Part shown: one piece after another, positions 23,710-34,440 of the stretch
Position numbering within the stretch: position 1 is the first letter of the stretch
Layout of the letters: each line of letters opens with the position of its first letter
NCBI RefSeq assembly: GCF_029962835.1
Contig: NC_080573.1
Location: forward strand, 88,078,001 to 88,142,000
Origin: Magnolia sinica
Taxonomy: Eukaryota; Streptophyta; Magnoliopsida; Magnoliales; Magnoliaceae
Reading direction: 5' to 3'
Length of the DNA: 64,000 nucleotides
The notes under the pieces: model-generated
Told to the model about the DNA's origin: nothing
Seen by the model: the letters and a program-made list of their open reading frames with translations, nothing else
Database searches by the model: none
Translations under genes and position numbers: made by a program

Positions 23710-24584
23710 ATGATCTAGATTAAACTGGACCTGGGTTATGGTCACACACCGCACGTTGTCACCACTTTAGTGTATTTGGGTGCAGGTCTATCGTAGATTT
23801 TGTGTTTGTGCTCCGTAGCTTCTATCGGCGAAAGTTTCTTGAAAACCTACGCCGAGATCGAGTCTGTACTCTTACCTGTTCACACACAGCGACCCGAAAC
23901 CTTTCCTAGACCATCTATTAATGAGTTTAGATGGTCTATCTTCCCTTTTTAACCCTTAAACCTTCAAGAAATCTCTCTTTTAATCAGATTTCTGCCAGAA
24001 TGGCCCGATAGGCGTCAAATCATGCAAGGGGCCGATCGGGGCATTTCCTGTGGGGCCCAGGGGGGAACCACATGTTTTGGACCATGGGAGACCAGGAGGA
24101 CCTCACCAAAATGGCGAGGCATCACCGGACTGTCCAGAGACCGGCGATGCCTTCGCCGGTTCGGCGAGGGCTCCCCGGCCAACGGGCCAGACCGGGAGGG
24201 CCGGTGTGGGCCGATGTCTTCTAGGCCTAATGTGGCCCACCCCTTCATAGTTTTCCCTTAAAACCCTTTTCTTTTACCTACTTCCTTCACAAACACCTCT
24301 CCCAAGCTCTCCCTTTCTTGAAAACCCTCTCCAAATCCTTCCAAATCTCTCCCAAATCTTCTTCTTCTTCCATTTTTTGTGCAAACCCATCACCCCATCT
24401 CCAAATCCTCCCTCCCATTACTGATTTCTCTTTCTTTCCTTCTCATTTGAGCTCTTGCATTCCCTTTTTGGCTAATAGTTGTGTGGAAGCTTCACATCTT
24501 CCTATTTCTCTCTTTCTCTCATTTCTCATGGCCCTCTTTGAGATTGTGACGGCTATCTTTTCCATTTCTTCCCTTCTTTCCTTG
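23710..24584 (+). other. Chromovirus 5' leader
   Basis: Untranslated leader between primer site and the extra ORF. It holds a pyrimidine-rich stretch at 24280-24530. The reading frame of the extra ORF is open from 24318, but that N-terminal part is low-complexity Ser/Phe/Leu-rich, so I place the start downstream. Confidence 0.6.
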
Positions 24585-25817
24585 ATGGGGAAGAAGAGAG
24601 CACCCGTGGATGAAGCCGGGCCGAGCCGCCCAACCCGTGCACGGAGGCCGAGAGGTGCCGCCGCGAGCACGTCCGCCATGCGTGAATTCCAGACGAAGCG
24701 GGACCTTGATCCTCGAGCTCCCGTTAGTAGGACCTTGTTGGTGGAGTTGTCGCATGGAGTCTATGAAGGCCGTAAAGTCCTTTTTGAGGCTCATGTTGAT
24801 CCACGGCTCTTTGGTGAGTTTTTCTTGTTGGAGCGCCTAGAAGGGGCTGGTTGGGGTCCCTTGTTCGAAGGCGAGTATCGCGCGAATGCTAGCACTGTTC
24901 GAGCCTTTTATGCCAACATCCTTGATCCTTTGCTGGAGCCTCTGCAGTTCAAGATTCCTTGTGGTAGCGGTCGAGTGGGTATTGTCAATGTTGCTTTGAT
25001 ATCCCGACTCCTGAAGGTGCCACTTGGTGAAGTGCATGCCAGCGAGAAGAATGTGGATAGTGTGTGCGAGAGGGATCGTCGCACCCGATCCTTGTGTGGT
25101 TGTCTGGTCGAATGGCAGTCGAATAGGAGTCTTCTGGCTACCTACATGACGGACGACTTCCATTTTCTTCACCACATATTTACGTTCAATGTATATCCAA
25201 GGTGGAGCAATTGCAGCGAGTGTACACGCCTGATGGTGTATTTTCTGTATCAGGTGGGGCAAGAAGCGAAGTTGTGTGTGCCGACGTACGTCTTGTGCCA
25301 GATTATTCTCATCGCTCGTTCGAGTAGAAGGACCGAGTCGCTTCCATTTGGCCGCCTCATTTGCAAGATTGCACATGAGTTTGGCTATAGGCTTGGAGCT
25401 GAGAAGCCGGTTCCTGTTCGTCATATCAACCTGAGGACTCTTAAGCTGATGGAGGTTGGTTCTGGTCCGCATGCCTCAGAGAGTGAGGCTGAGTCTGAGA
25501 GTGGTGGTGAAGAGAGTTATGCTGAAGGTGGTGCGGAGATTGAGGAAGAAATAGAGCAAGACGAGGAAGGAGATGAGGCATAGGATTCGAGTGAAAGCTC
25601 TCCTCCTGTGGCGCCAGAGCTGGGTGTAGAGCAGACTCCCAGAGATGCCCGTCTTACACGGCTTGAAGAAGGGCAGGCTGTTTTACGCCAGGATATTATT
25701 GATCTTCGAGGCCTTGTTAAACATAAGTTTAAGAAGGTGACTCAGACTCTGAAGTCTATCCTGTGTTGCTTGTAGGATAAGGGTGCTCCGCCTCCATCTC
25801 CTGATTCCGACGAGTAG
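24585..25817 (+). pseudogene. Extra ORF upstream of gag: plant-transposon-protein / env-like domain
   Basis: I choose ATG 24585 because it opens MGKKRAPVDEAGPSRP, a basic N-terminus usual for this family; an in-frame ATG at 24318 gives 89 more low-complexity residues. From residue 1: a basic Arg-rich segment at 13-24, W90, TVRAFYAN at 104-111, a middle block with WQSN at 177, LPFGRLICKIAHEFG at 253-267, an acidic Glu/Ser tail at 297-332, then after a TAG (25581) a probable coiled coil, a second TAG (25773) and the end at 25817. The FYAN and LPFG..I landmarks match what I know as the 'putative plant transposon protein' (env-like ORF) family of large plant retroelements; its function is unknown. 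The frame stays open for 332 codons. Both internal stops are TAG where CAG is the simple ancestor. No signal peptide or clear membrane span is seen, which argues against a true envelope protein. Confidence 0.72.
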
Positions 25818-26141
25818 TTGTCGTCATGGCCTTCTTTTGCTTTGTTTGTTATTTTTCTTTCTGTGTGTAGCCGTTGTTGGCTTGTAGTTGGAGTGTTTGT
25901 GGTTGTTGTAGTTGTTGGAGTTGTTTGTGGTTGTTGTAGTTGCTGTGGTTGTTTGAAGTGTTAGATGTTGTTGTTCTCATGCTTTCCTAGTCGTGATTCA
26001 TGTATTGCTGCACTACTTGTATTGTGACGATTTTGATTAATGGAATGCATGTTGTTTATCTTTGGAGTTGTGCTGTGTTGTTGTGTGGATGGATTATGTG
26101 ATGTAGAATCTGACAGGTTGCATCCTCTGTTGAATGTAGGG
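25818..26141 (+). other. Spacer between extra ORF and gag
   Basis: A 324-base spacer with tgtttgtggttgttgtagtt duplicated near 25890-25945. No coding content is seen. Its presence means the extra ORF is a separate cistron from gag, with no overlap or frameshift signal visible. Confidence 0.6.
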
Positions 26142-27425
26142 ATGCCTCCTAAGGGTTCGAAGTCTTCGGCCCGTCTCTCTTTGATTGAGTCACTTGCTGG
26201 GGTTCCTCCCTTGAGCGATAGCCAGTCAGATCCGCAGGCGGGTCCATCTCATGTCGGTGTTGGGTCGACACCTATGGCTCCTCCAGTCACACCCTCGGTT
26301 CCTGAGCCGAGCCGTGTACCTTCGTCTGCTTCGCCTACTGATAGGTTTGAGCAGATGATGCTGTTGATGCAGCAGCAGCAGTTTCAGTAGCACCAGCACT
26401 AGCAGCAGCAGTAGCAGCAGTAGCAGGAGTTCCTCTCTTCCATGGCTGGCATCTTTGCTCAGTCAGTGGGGGCGACTCCACCTGTTTCACCTATGCCTCC
26501 ATCTGGGAGCGCCAGTGCAAGTGGCACTTTCGAGCGATTCCAGCACTTGCGACCTCCTACTTTTATGGGTTCTCATAAACCCGAGGAGGCCGAGTATTGG
26601 ATAGACCGCATCTCTAAGATGCTGAGACCGTTGCACTGCTCTGAGGTCGAGCAGGTTGAGCTTGCCACCTTCATGTTTGAGAAGGAGGCTAGTCTGTGGT
26701 GGGACAGTGTGCTTCACACTGTCGAGGAGGATTTTGTTTGGTCGTGGCAGGCATTTGAGGGGCGCTTCCATGAGAAGTATTTCCCGGTCACGTACCGACA
26801 TGAGAAGGAGAGTGAGTTCCTTCACCTTCGCCAGGGAGGGTTATCGGTGACGGAGTATGAGAACCGGTTTACTGAGTTGGGGCGGTATGTTCCTTTGATC
26901 TTGGGTGATCAGCCGATGAGGATGCAGCGTTTCTCTGAGGGATTGAGACCTGAGATCCGATCGAAGATTTGTTGTGCTAGCATTTCTTCGTATGTGGAGC
27001 TGGTGAGCATGTTCTTGCGAGCAGAGCAGGACGGGGATAGAGCGTCCCGCATGCGAGCACTGATGGTTCCTAGGCCGCGACCGGACTTTCAGGGTGCACC
27101 TTTCCTCGGCAAGAGGCCGTGAGCAGATTCTCCTCCGAGGCGTTTAGTGCCGCCCGCTTAGCAGATGAGAGCTGATCTTTGATGTTCCTATTGTGGAAAG
27201 GTGGGGCACTTGGACAGTTTTTGCTTCTCCCGTATGCGAGCTGGTGGTTTTACTCCACCGCAGAGGGTTAGCCGTCCGATGCCTTAGGTTATTTCTCCTC
27301 CACCTCTTCGATCAGCGCCAGCTCATCCATCCTTCAGACCTACAGTTCCTAGCTTCAGGCCACCTCAGCGGCCCATGGTTCCTCCGCTGAATCGTTAGCA
27401 GCAGGCTCGAGTTCACGCGCTTTCA
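26142..27425 (+). pseudogene. gag: Chromovirus gag with zinc knuckle
   Basis: Starts MPPKGSKSSARLSL. A Pro/Ser-rich N-terminus leads into a poly-Gln tract (26365-26428) in which four CAG codons read TAG (26388, 26400, 26412, 26421). The retrotransposon-gag core follows (26520-27040): FERFQHLRPPTFMGS, then ASLWWDSV, FEGRFHEKYFP and VTEYENRFTELGRY. A CCHC zinc knuckle lies at 27183-27224 (C-X2-C-X4-H-X4-C, intact). Further stops are TGA 27120, TAG 27159, TGA 27180, TAG 27285 and TAG 27396. The product would coat element RNA in cytoplasmic particles. The frame continues into protease without a stop in the ancestral reading, as in a single gag-pol ORF. Confidence 0.88.
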
Positions 27426-27913
27426 GCTGAAGCGCCTATGTCTGACTTAGTGCCGAGGTCCTTCGAGGTGACAGCGCACATTGAAGGTATTCCCGTTTCT
27501 GTGTTAGTGGATACAAGGTCCATTACTTCTCTTATATCTTATGCGGCAGTTAGGCGTTTGGGTTTGAAATCTATTCCTATGCAAGGAGTGACGCTTACTA
27601 CCGCTACTGGGATTTCCTCTCTTCTTTGGGCAAGCGTTGTATGGATTGTTTGGTCGATCTGGGAAGTGGATCGATCCGTGTTGATTTGTTAGTCGCACCG
27701 CTTTATCACTACGATGTTATTATGGGTATGGATTGGCTCACGAGGATGCGAGCTGAGATTGATTGTGAAGCTAGATCAGTGATGATCTATGGACCTGAGG
27801 GCGAGACTGTTACTTTCTCGGTTTAGGTCAGTTACCCTCTTCGTATTGATTATTATTCTTCTCTGTTGGAGAGTTTGGCTGAATCGGCGTTAGTTAGTAC
27901 GCCGGTAGTTTAG
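27426..27913 (+). pseudogene. pr: Chromovirus aspartic protease
   Basis: VTAHIEGIPVSVLVDTRS lies at 27469-27522. The active-site DTG motif reads DTR (27509-27517 region), so the Gly next to the catalytic Asp is lost, apparently by GGG to AGG. The frame changes between about 27605 and 27626. The C-terminal half is in another frame and includes HYDVIMGMDWL, the usual end of a gypsy protease. TAG stops follow at 27824 and 27911. The change at DTG alone should abolish processing of Gag-Pol. Confidence 0.85.
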
Positions 27914-28620
27914 GAGTTTGAAGATGTGTTTGAGTCGATTCCTGGATTACCTCCTCAGCGTGAGATTAATTTTGCTATCGATCTTATGCCTGGTGCGGCG
28001 CCCATTTCTTTACCCACCTATCGTATGCCTTCGAGTGAAATGGAGTTGAGGAAGCAGATAGATGGCTTGCTAGATTTGGGTTTTATTCGGCCTAGTGTGT
28101 CTCCTTGGGGAGCACCTGTTCTGTTTGTGAAGAAGAAGGATGGTTCCTTGCGATTGTGTATTGATTATCGCAGGTTGAATCTGGTAACTGTGAAGAATAA
28201 GTACCCTTTGCCTAGGATTGATGATTTCATGGATCTGATGAATAGGGTGTTTCGGCCATTCTTGTTCCGATTCGTCATTGTCTTTATCGATGACATCTTG
28301 GTTTATTCGGCGAGCCTGGCAGAACACGAGGAGCACTTAAGAGTAGTTTTGGATACTCTGAGGAAGCATCAGCTTTTCGCACAGTTCAAGAAGTTTGATT
28401 TCTGGAAAGAGGAAGTCAAGTTCCTGGGACATGTGTTGTCCAAGGAAGGAATAGCCGTCGACCTTGCCAAGGTAGTTGCAGTGCAGGACTAGAAGCAGCC
28501 TGGTTCAGTTACTGAGGTATAGAGTTTTCTGAGTCTTGCAGGCTATTATCGACGCTTTATTCAGGACTTCTCGAAGATTGCCAGACCGTTGTCGCAGTTG
28601 ACACGAAAAGATTTGAAGTT
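27914..28620 (+). pseudogene. rt: Chromovirus reverse transcriptase, internally deleted
   Basis: Present in order: [15 protein letters not shown], the conserved [33 protein letters not shown], then directly FMDLMNRVF and [10 protein letters not shown], the catalytic DD box, followed by HVLSKEGI and AGYYRRFI. The roughly 50-55 residues normally found between PLPRIDD and FMDLMN are absent. These hold the first catalytic Asp and the LPFGL-type loop. The reading frame is kept, so the loss is in frame, with the junction at about 28224-28228. TAG stops are at 28490 and 28520. The enzyme cannot be active. Confidence 0.9.
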
Positions 28621-29150
28621 TGCCTGGAATGAGCAGGTGGAGTTAGCTTTTCAGGAGCTGAAGGATAAGTTGACGTCCGCCCCTGTGCTAGTATTGCCAG
28701 AGCAAGGGGTTAAGTATATTATATATACTGACGCCTTTCGCGTTGGCCTGGGTTGTGTCCTTATGCAGAAGGACAGGGTGATTGCTTATGCTTCACGTCA
28801 GTTGAGGAAACATGAAGAGAATTACCCTACGCACGACCTGGAATTAGCAGCTGTCATCTTCGCATTAAAGCTTTGGAGACATTACCTTTATGGTGAGGAG
28901 TTCGAGCTCTTTTGTGACCACAAGAGCCTTAAGTATATCTTCACGCAGCGTGATTTGAATATGAGGCAGCGCAGATGGATGGAAACATTGAAGGACTTTA
29001 AGTTCGATGTTTCTTACCATCCGGGCAAGGCGAACCTTGTGGCAGATGCGTTGAGTCGCAAGAAGGCTATTGAGTTTGCTGCTCCATTGATGATAGCAGA
29101 GTGGGATATGTTGGAGTTCGTGAGCGATTTTGAGCAGAAGCTTACGGTGG
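28621..29150 (+). pseudogene. rh: Chromovirus RNase H
   Basis: The open stretch contains YIIYTDAFRVGLGCVL, where the usual Ser after TDA is Phe, then VIAYASRQLRKHE, the ELAAVIFALKLWRHYLYG block and FCDHKSLKYIFTQ. It ends near ADALSRKK. The acidic residues of the active site are present (D of YTDA, E of ELAA, D of CDHKS). This domain has no stop and is the best-preserved enzyme of the element. Confidence 0.9.
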
Positions 29151-30430
29151 TTGAGCCGTATGAGGTTATCGCACACATTCGTGTACAGCCCCTTATCGAC
29201 GAGAGGATCGTTGTAGCTCAGGTAGATGATGAGCTTTTGGTGAAGATGAGGCAGTGGGTTGGTACAGATGAGAACTCCGACTGGAGTGTTAGTTCTGATG
29301 GGGGCCTACGTTTTCGTGGCCGGTTATGTGTTCCTGACATCCCTGACTTGAGATGGGAGGTTCTCAAGTTAGCCCATAGTTCTAAACTTGTGATGCATCC
29401 AGGTAGCACGAAGATGTATCAGGATATGAAGAGGTCTTGTTGGTGGGACAATATGAAGGTCCAGATTGCTGAATTTGTTTCTCGTTGTCTCACGTGCCAG
29501 CAGGTCAAGGAAGAGCATCGCCGACCTCCTGAGTTGTTGCCGCCCATGCCCATAGCTGAATGGAAGTGGGATTTCATCTCTATGGATTTTATCTCTGGGT
29601 TGCCAAGGACGAGGAAGGGATTTGACTCTATCTGGGTGATTGTCGACCGATTAACGAAGTCGGCGCATTTCTTACCGATCAGAGTCACTTACTCTGCAGA
29701 CGAGTTGGCTAGGTTGTATATCAAGGAGATAGTGCGTCTGCATGGAGTTCCCCTGGAGATTGTGTCTGATAGAGACACGCGTTTTACATCTATTTTCTGG
29801 ACTCATATCCAGGAAGCGATGGGTGTGAAACTGAAGTTCAGCACCGCGTTTCATCCACAAACAGATGGGCAGACGGAGCGCGTGAATCAAGTCCTGGAAG
29901 ATATGTTGTGAGCTTGTGTTTTGGATTTCAAGGACAGTTGGGATGATTGTCTTCAGTATGCAAAGTTCGCGTATAATAATAGTTTCCAGGCGAGTATCGG
30001 CATGGCTCCCTATGAGGCGTTGTATGGTCGCCCATGCAGAGCACCACATTGTTGGGCAGAAATTGGTGAGCGTAGTTTGCTTGGCCCGGAGTTGGTGCAG
30101 GTGACTTTAGAGAAGGTTGACATCATTCGACGTCGACTTCTGACAGCGCAGAGCAGGCATAAGAGTTATGCTGATACGAGGCATCGACCGCTTGAGTTTG
30201 AGGTTGGAGACCATGTTTTTCTGAAGGTCTCTCCTATGAAGGGAGTTCTGCGATTCGGTAAGAAGGGAAAGCTGACGGCGAGATTTATTGGTCCATTTCA
30301 AGTTCTGGATCGAGTGGGAGCGGTAGCATACCGCCTTGCTTTGCCCACACCTCTTGCGAGCGTGCATAACGTATTTCATGTTTCTATGCTGAAGAAGTAC
30401 TTTCCTGATCCTTCACATATTATCAGTTAG
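29151..30430 (+). pseudogene. int: Chromovirus integrase
   Basis: The N-terminal zinc region shows LAHSSKLVMHPG then CLTCQQVK (HHCC order). The core has the catalytic triad: D in WDFISMDFISGLPR, D in VSDRDTRFTS and E in QTDGQTERVNQ. A TGA at 29909 interrupts after EDML, in a position where CGA (Arg) is the simple ancestor. The C-terminal part carries the GPY/F module (FIGPFQVLDRVGAVAYRLA) and VHNVFHVSMLKKY. A TAG follows at 30428. The enzyme would insert element cDNA into chromatin. Confidence 0.9.
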
Positions 30431-30637
30431 GAGCAAGTGCAGTTGAGTGAGGATGCCACTTATGTACTGCGACCGACGCGTATTCTCGGTAGGAAGGAGC
30501 AGGTATTACGTAGCAAGGTTATCCCTCTTGTGAAGGTGCTATGGACGCATCATGGTGTGAAAGAGGCTACTTGGGAATCTGAAGCTGAGGTCAGAAAGAC
30601 CTACCCTCTGATCCTTGAGGATTATATGAAGGTATGA
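30431..30637 (+). pseudogene. Chromodomain at the integrase C-terminus
   Basis: PTRILGRKEQVLRSKVIP, then VKVLWTHHGVKEATWESE and a terminal YPLI. This is the chromodomain that defines chromoviruses and is thought to steer integration to marked heterochromatin. Aromatic cage residues are only partly conserved (W of VKVLW and W of ATWE are visible), consistent with the group II chromodomains of plant Tekay-type elements. TGA ends it at 30635-30637. Confidence 0.85.
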
Positions 30638-30654
30638 ATTTCAAGGACGAAATT

Positions 30655-30673
30655 TTCTTTAAGGGGGGTAGAT
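30655..30673 (+). promoter_or_regulatory. Polypurine tract of chromovirus
   Basis: The run aaggggggtagat directly abuts the TGTAACGACC start of the 3' LTR, as expected of the plus-strand primer. Confidence 0.88.
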
Positions 30674-33600
30674 TGTAACGACCTTGGAAATTTTTGTGTT
30701 AATCTTTCCTTAAGTAGTTGTTTTTGGGGTAATTAGCGCTATACTCGATTGCTTGTGAAATTCGCATCAATCACTTTAAATTTTATCTGCATGGCTCTAA
30801 ACTTGTAGATTAGTTAGCGCTACGTTACTCTAAAATCTGAGATCCATCGCTAAATCCAGTTGTTCTGTGGAATTTTTGGAAGATCTGGATCGGACCTGGA
30901 CTGCGCGTCGAAAGTCCGATAGCGATGATCTTACGCTGTTGCAGTCATCGAGTTGGGCTTGACCATCACCTCGAAAATCAAGTCCATGTGATGTTATGGG
31001 TCGATTTGATTGCGTTCGGAGTGAAGAGTGTGAGAACGGTTGGATATTTATTAAGTTTTTATGAAATCTGAGTCATGTCGCTTGCGCGACGATTTTAAGC
31101 TATCTGACCGTTAGATTCTGACCCAATTTCACCCTCTGATCAGGGAAGGTGGCCCAGGCATATCCTAGTGCTTGTGGACCTGATCGAGATTCCGTGACCG
31201 TTGAATTGAGTGTGGTCCGCTACGGCTGATCTGAAGAGCCGATCGGTACGAAAACTCAGCCTGACCTAGATCCATGGTCAATGAGCTTAAGTCCGACCTT
31301 TCATGGTTATAGGTCCACCAGAAGTGCTTCGTTGGATCGTAAGAGGTGGGTTTTGGTTATAACCTAGGTATACCTTATCCCTGGGGTTATTTCCATCAAA
31401 GTTAGGCCTATTTATAGTCCTTAAACCCTAGCTCTCTTTTCCATACGAATTTTCTCTAACCCTAGCTTGGAAAGAGAGTGGAAAAGAGAGAGATAGTGAG
31501 AGATAAGTTGGTGAATCATCTTGGATTCTTCTTTGTTCTTCTTCATCTTTGAACCTTCACTTTGAATCGTTATTCTGACAGTTCTGAGTTCATTTTGGGG
31601 TAAGTTAACATAACCCTAATCTGTGTTAGAGCTTAGATTAGTCTTGGTGTTGTTGTATCTCATTTCTATCCTTGTTTTAGGGTATTTTATCGCCGTTGAC
31701 GAAGACAACTCGTCTAAATCAGTTTGGTGTTCTTTCCTTGCTTAAGGTGCGGACTTTAAGTGTATAGGTTATGGTTTTCAAGGCTTTCAATGCCAGTGAA
31801 TGATTTATTCTTGTTATGGATGAGATTCTGCATGCCAAATGTTGTGTTTACGTTGCTTTCCTGTTATGCATGTGTTATATTGAGATTTGTGTATTCTATG
31901 TGTATGTATAAAGTACCGTATACGTATAAAATATGCACCTGTGGTTACCATGATTATTTGTCATGTATGTATGCTAGATGTGTGTATGACAACTCCTTGG
32001 TAAAAGGAATCGTCTAAATGCATGTATTTCAACATACGTCATGTATGTTGTTCCATGTATGCTAAGTGTTTGTAGAAATGCCTGAATGATCTAAAGTGTA
32101 ATTTATTACACTAATTGCGGGCGTTGAGAAGTAATTCTCAACACTCCTATTGATGTGCATGATTTCCTTTATGCAAGTTACATACTATGTTATTTAAATT
32201 CAAGCACTACTTGTGCTTACACTTATGTTAAGTTGATATTCTTCAGATGCGTATGTACCATGATTTGAGTTGTTGTTCCTTTATTGTTCTACATTCAATA
32301 CAATTATCTGTTGTAGTGTAATATGTATGGGACTATGCATTAGTCCAGGAAATCGGTAATTGACCCTATCTTCGTGGCTGAGATTGCTTTCGCCACGTAG
32401 GACGTATTAGACGAACCTGAGCAGTATTAGAGTTGTCGGCAGTGGTTTGGCCACGCGGAGTGTTTGCGCACTCTATGTCGCTCAACCCAACGTGTGCTCG
32501 TGCTAGTCGAGTTCGTCAAGTAACCCGATTATCCGATGTATGTTCACCATGTATGGACGCTACTGCTTGAATCTAGGGCACCGAACTTACCAATGAAATT
32601 CTAATAACCATGGTACCTTGATCCGCTAAGACTCATGAGCCGGACATGGTGGTATGGGACACCGTGGTCGAGTTGTCGGCCTACGCTGGGGTGACGAGCC
32701 TCCCCGTAGTGACCAGTGAGCAACCAAACTCGTGAGCCGATTATGGTGGTATGGGACACTATATTTGTGCCGTCGGCCTACATTGATTGGTGACGAGCCC
32801 TTTGTAGTGACCTCGAGCATACCTGGATACCGCAATGAGGTGACGAGCCGAACTGTGGTAGTAAAGGTGTGAAAGGCATGCATTGATTGGTGACGAGCCC
32901 TTTGCTACGACCTCAAATATATGATCGTATGAGATGTCTAGGATTGACGACCCTAGTATGGATCACTGTTTGGATGGTGATATGAGGAAGGTATCTTAGC
33001 TTCCCAATCCTGCTGTGTGAAAAGGACTAATAATAACTTGGTAATCATATCCATGCACCGCATTTGCATGTGCTTTGTAGATGTGGTGCACTTTGAGGCA
33101 ATGTCATGCGTAACGTAAGATGAAGACGCTGAGGGTGTACGCGTGAGGGCACGCATCATTTTGCATACATCCTTGCATTAATAAGAGTACTTAGGATTTA
33201 TTTAATTGTTCTGCTTTATCATTACTGTTTGATTGAACTGATAACATGTTAACCAGTGCCTTATTGTTCCACTGAGTTGATCACTCACTCTCACGTTTCT
33301 GGGGCGGTGTTAAACACCCACCAGACTCTGTCTTAGGTTCTGATGTTGTAGATGTGGATGCAACTTCTGAGGCAGAGCGGGAGATGGATGATGATGAGGC
33401 TGCCTTTTCTTATATGCAGTTTTCAGACGGGTTCTAGCGAGCCTTGGTCTGTTGCGCGGGATTATGGGATTATTTTTGGAAACTTAAATGATGTAACTTG
33501 ATACTTATAATTTTGTTAAATAGCACTTTCATACGACCTGGCTTGTATATGTACTTCAGGGATTTACACTTGTACACATATTTTTCTATAAGTCTTCCCC

Positions 33601-33768
33601 TTACTTTATTCACTTATCCCTGAATCATATCTGTGTTTTGGCTTAATCTATTCCATGTTTATGCACTAATACAGTCAACATACATCCTTCATTAAATATG
33701 TTGCATAAGTGATGTTTTGGAACTTGGGAGCTGAGTTATGCTCGACCCCCGAATTTCAGGGCGTTACA
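30674..33768 (+). mobile_element. 3' LTR of chromovirus (3095 bp)
   Basis: Runs from TGTAACGACCTTGG to TTTCAGGGCGTTACA and is collinear with the 5' LTR. Scattered substitutions include both transitions and transversions. A TATA box is at 31409-31417 and the ~96-bp duplication at 32630-32825. The TSD cttgg follows. Confidence 0.95.
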
Positions 33769-33773
33769 CTTGG
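33769..33773. repeat. Target site duplication cttgg, right copy
   Basis: Identical to 20597-20601, which confirms the element boundaries. Confidence 0.92.
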
Positions 33774-34440
33774 TGACAGCCACTCAGCTTCTCAACTATC
33801 GTAGTTCGACAACAGTTGTTCAACCATCGCCATTCAAAACCCCCCATTGCATTGCCGTTTGCCTTTGTTAGCAACTTCACCATCCTTGAATCTAGTGTCT
33901 CACACATCCGCCATCTCTACGCCTTCATAGCCTGCCATCTCTAGCTCTACTACCTTCTCCATTTACAGGTAGCCATTTCGGCCTGATCACAGCACTGCAC
34001 CAGCTCCATTGCACCCAACTCCCAAACCCCCTTTCTCAACCCATTCCAGCCTCAACATAAAACTACACCACCTCCATTGCAACCAACGCCCAAATCCCCA
34101 TTTTCGACCCATTCCAGCCTCATTGTAGCACCACACCACCATCGATGCAGCCTAATGTCTAAATCTCATCTTGTGGATTTATTGCCAACATTTTCTATTA
34201 TCGGGGCTCAACAAGAACCCACATTGTAGCTGCTTGCATTCGCACAAGAACTCATCCCTGTACCACAACATCTAGTTTCATTATTACCAATTGGACGTTC
34301 TCGCTTGACACCCCCATCACTACCTTTGTCGACATTGTTTGTGGAAGCTGTCATCGAACCCTCATTATCAATGTGTGCCTGAATTTTAGGCAGTTGTGTT
34401 GAGAATTAACGCTTAGTGTGTGTTATAACATAAAAAATTA
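33774..34440. other. Flank interrupted by the chromovirus
   Basis: Continues the cca/cct-rich text that stops at 20601. A ~66-bp unit (caacgcccaaatcccc ... cccattccagcctca) is repeated about two and a half times at 33985-34160. No open frame with conserved content is seen. It may be a decayed element leader or old host sequence. Confidence 0.45.

Larger units (their letters stand above)
20602..33768 (+). mobile_element. Full-length Tekay/Del-type Ty3/gypsy chromovirus, 13.2 kb
   Basis: A complete structure is visible: TSD cttgg, 5' LTR (20602-23694), primer site, an extra ORF, gag, protease, reverse transcriptase, RNase H, integrase, chromodomain, polypurine tract, 3' LTR (30674-33768), TSD. 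Long ~3.1-kb LTRs and the C-terminal chromodomain place it with the Tekay/Del chromoviruses. Hand alignment of the first ~425 LTR bases gives about 19 mismatches; a later ~250-bp stretch gives about six, so the copy is moderately old. It is defective: 17 in-frame stops, a frameshift near 27610, and an in-frame deletion in reverse transcriptase. The ORF upstream of gag is not part of the textbook layout. Confidence 0.93.

Noticed and set aside
24443..25472. Minus-strand ORFs of up to 211 codons opposite the chromovirus extra ORF
   Set aside because: The plus frame has the conserved domain. The minus frames are shadows with no recognisable content.
25581..30430. Many in-frame TAG codons could mean amber recoding or a variant genetic code
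   Set aside because: The stops fall where CAG, TGG or CGA ancestors are simple, the protease and RT carry independent lesions, and other elements nearby have TAA and TGA stops as well. Decay explains it better.
20602..33768. Integrated plant pararetrovirus
   Set aside because: Integrase, chromodomain, paired LTRs and a target duplication define an LTR retrotransposon. No movement protein or coat domain is seen.
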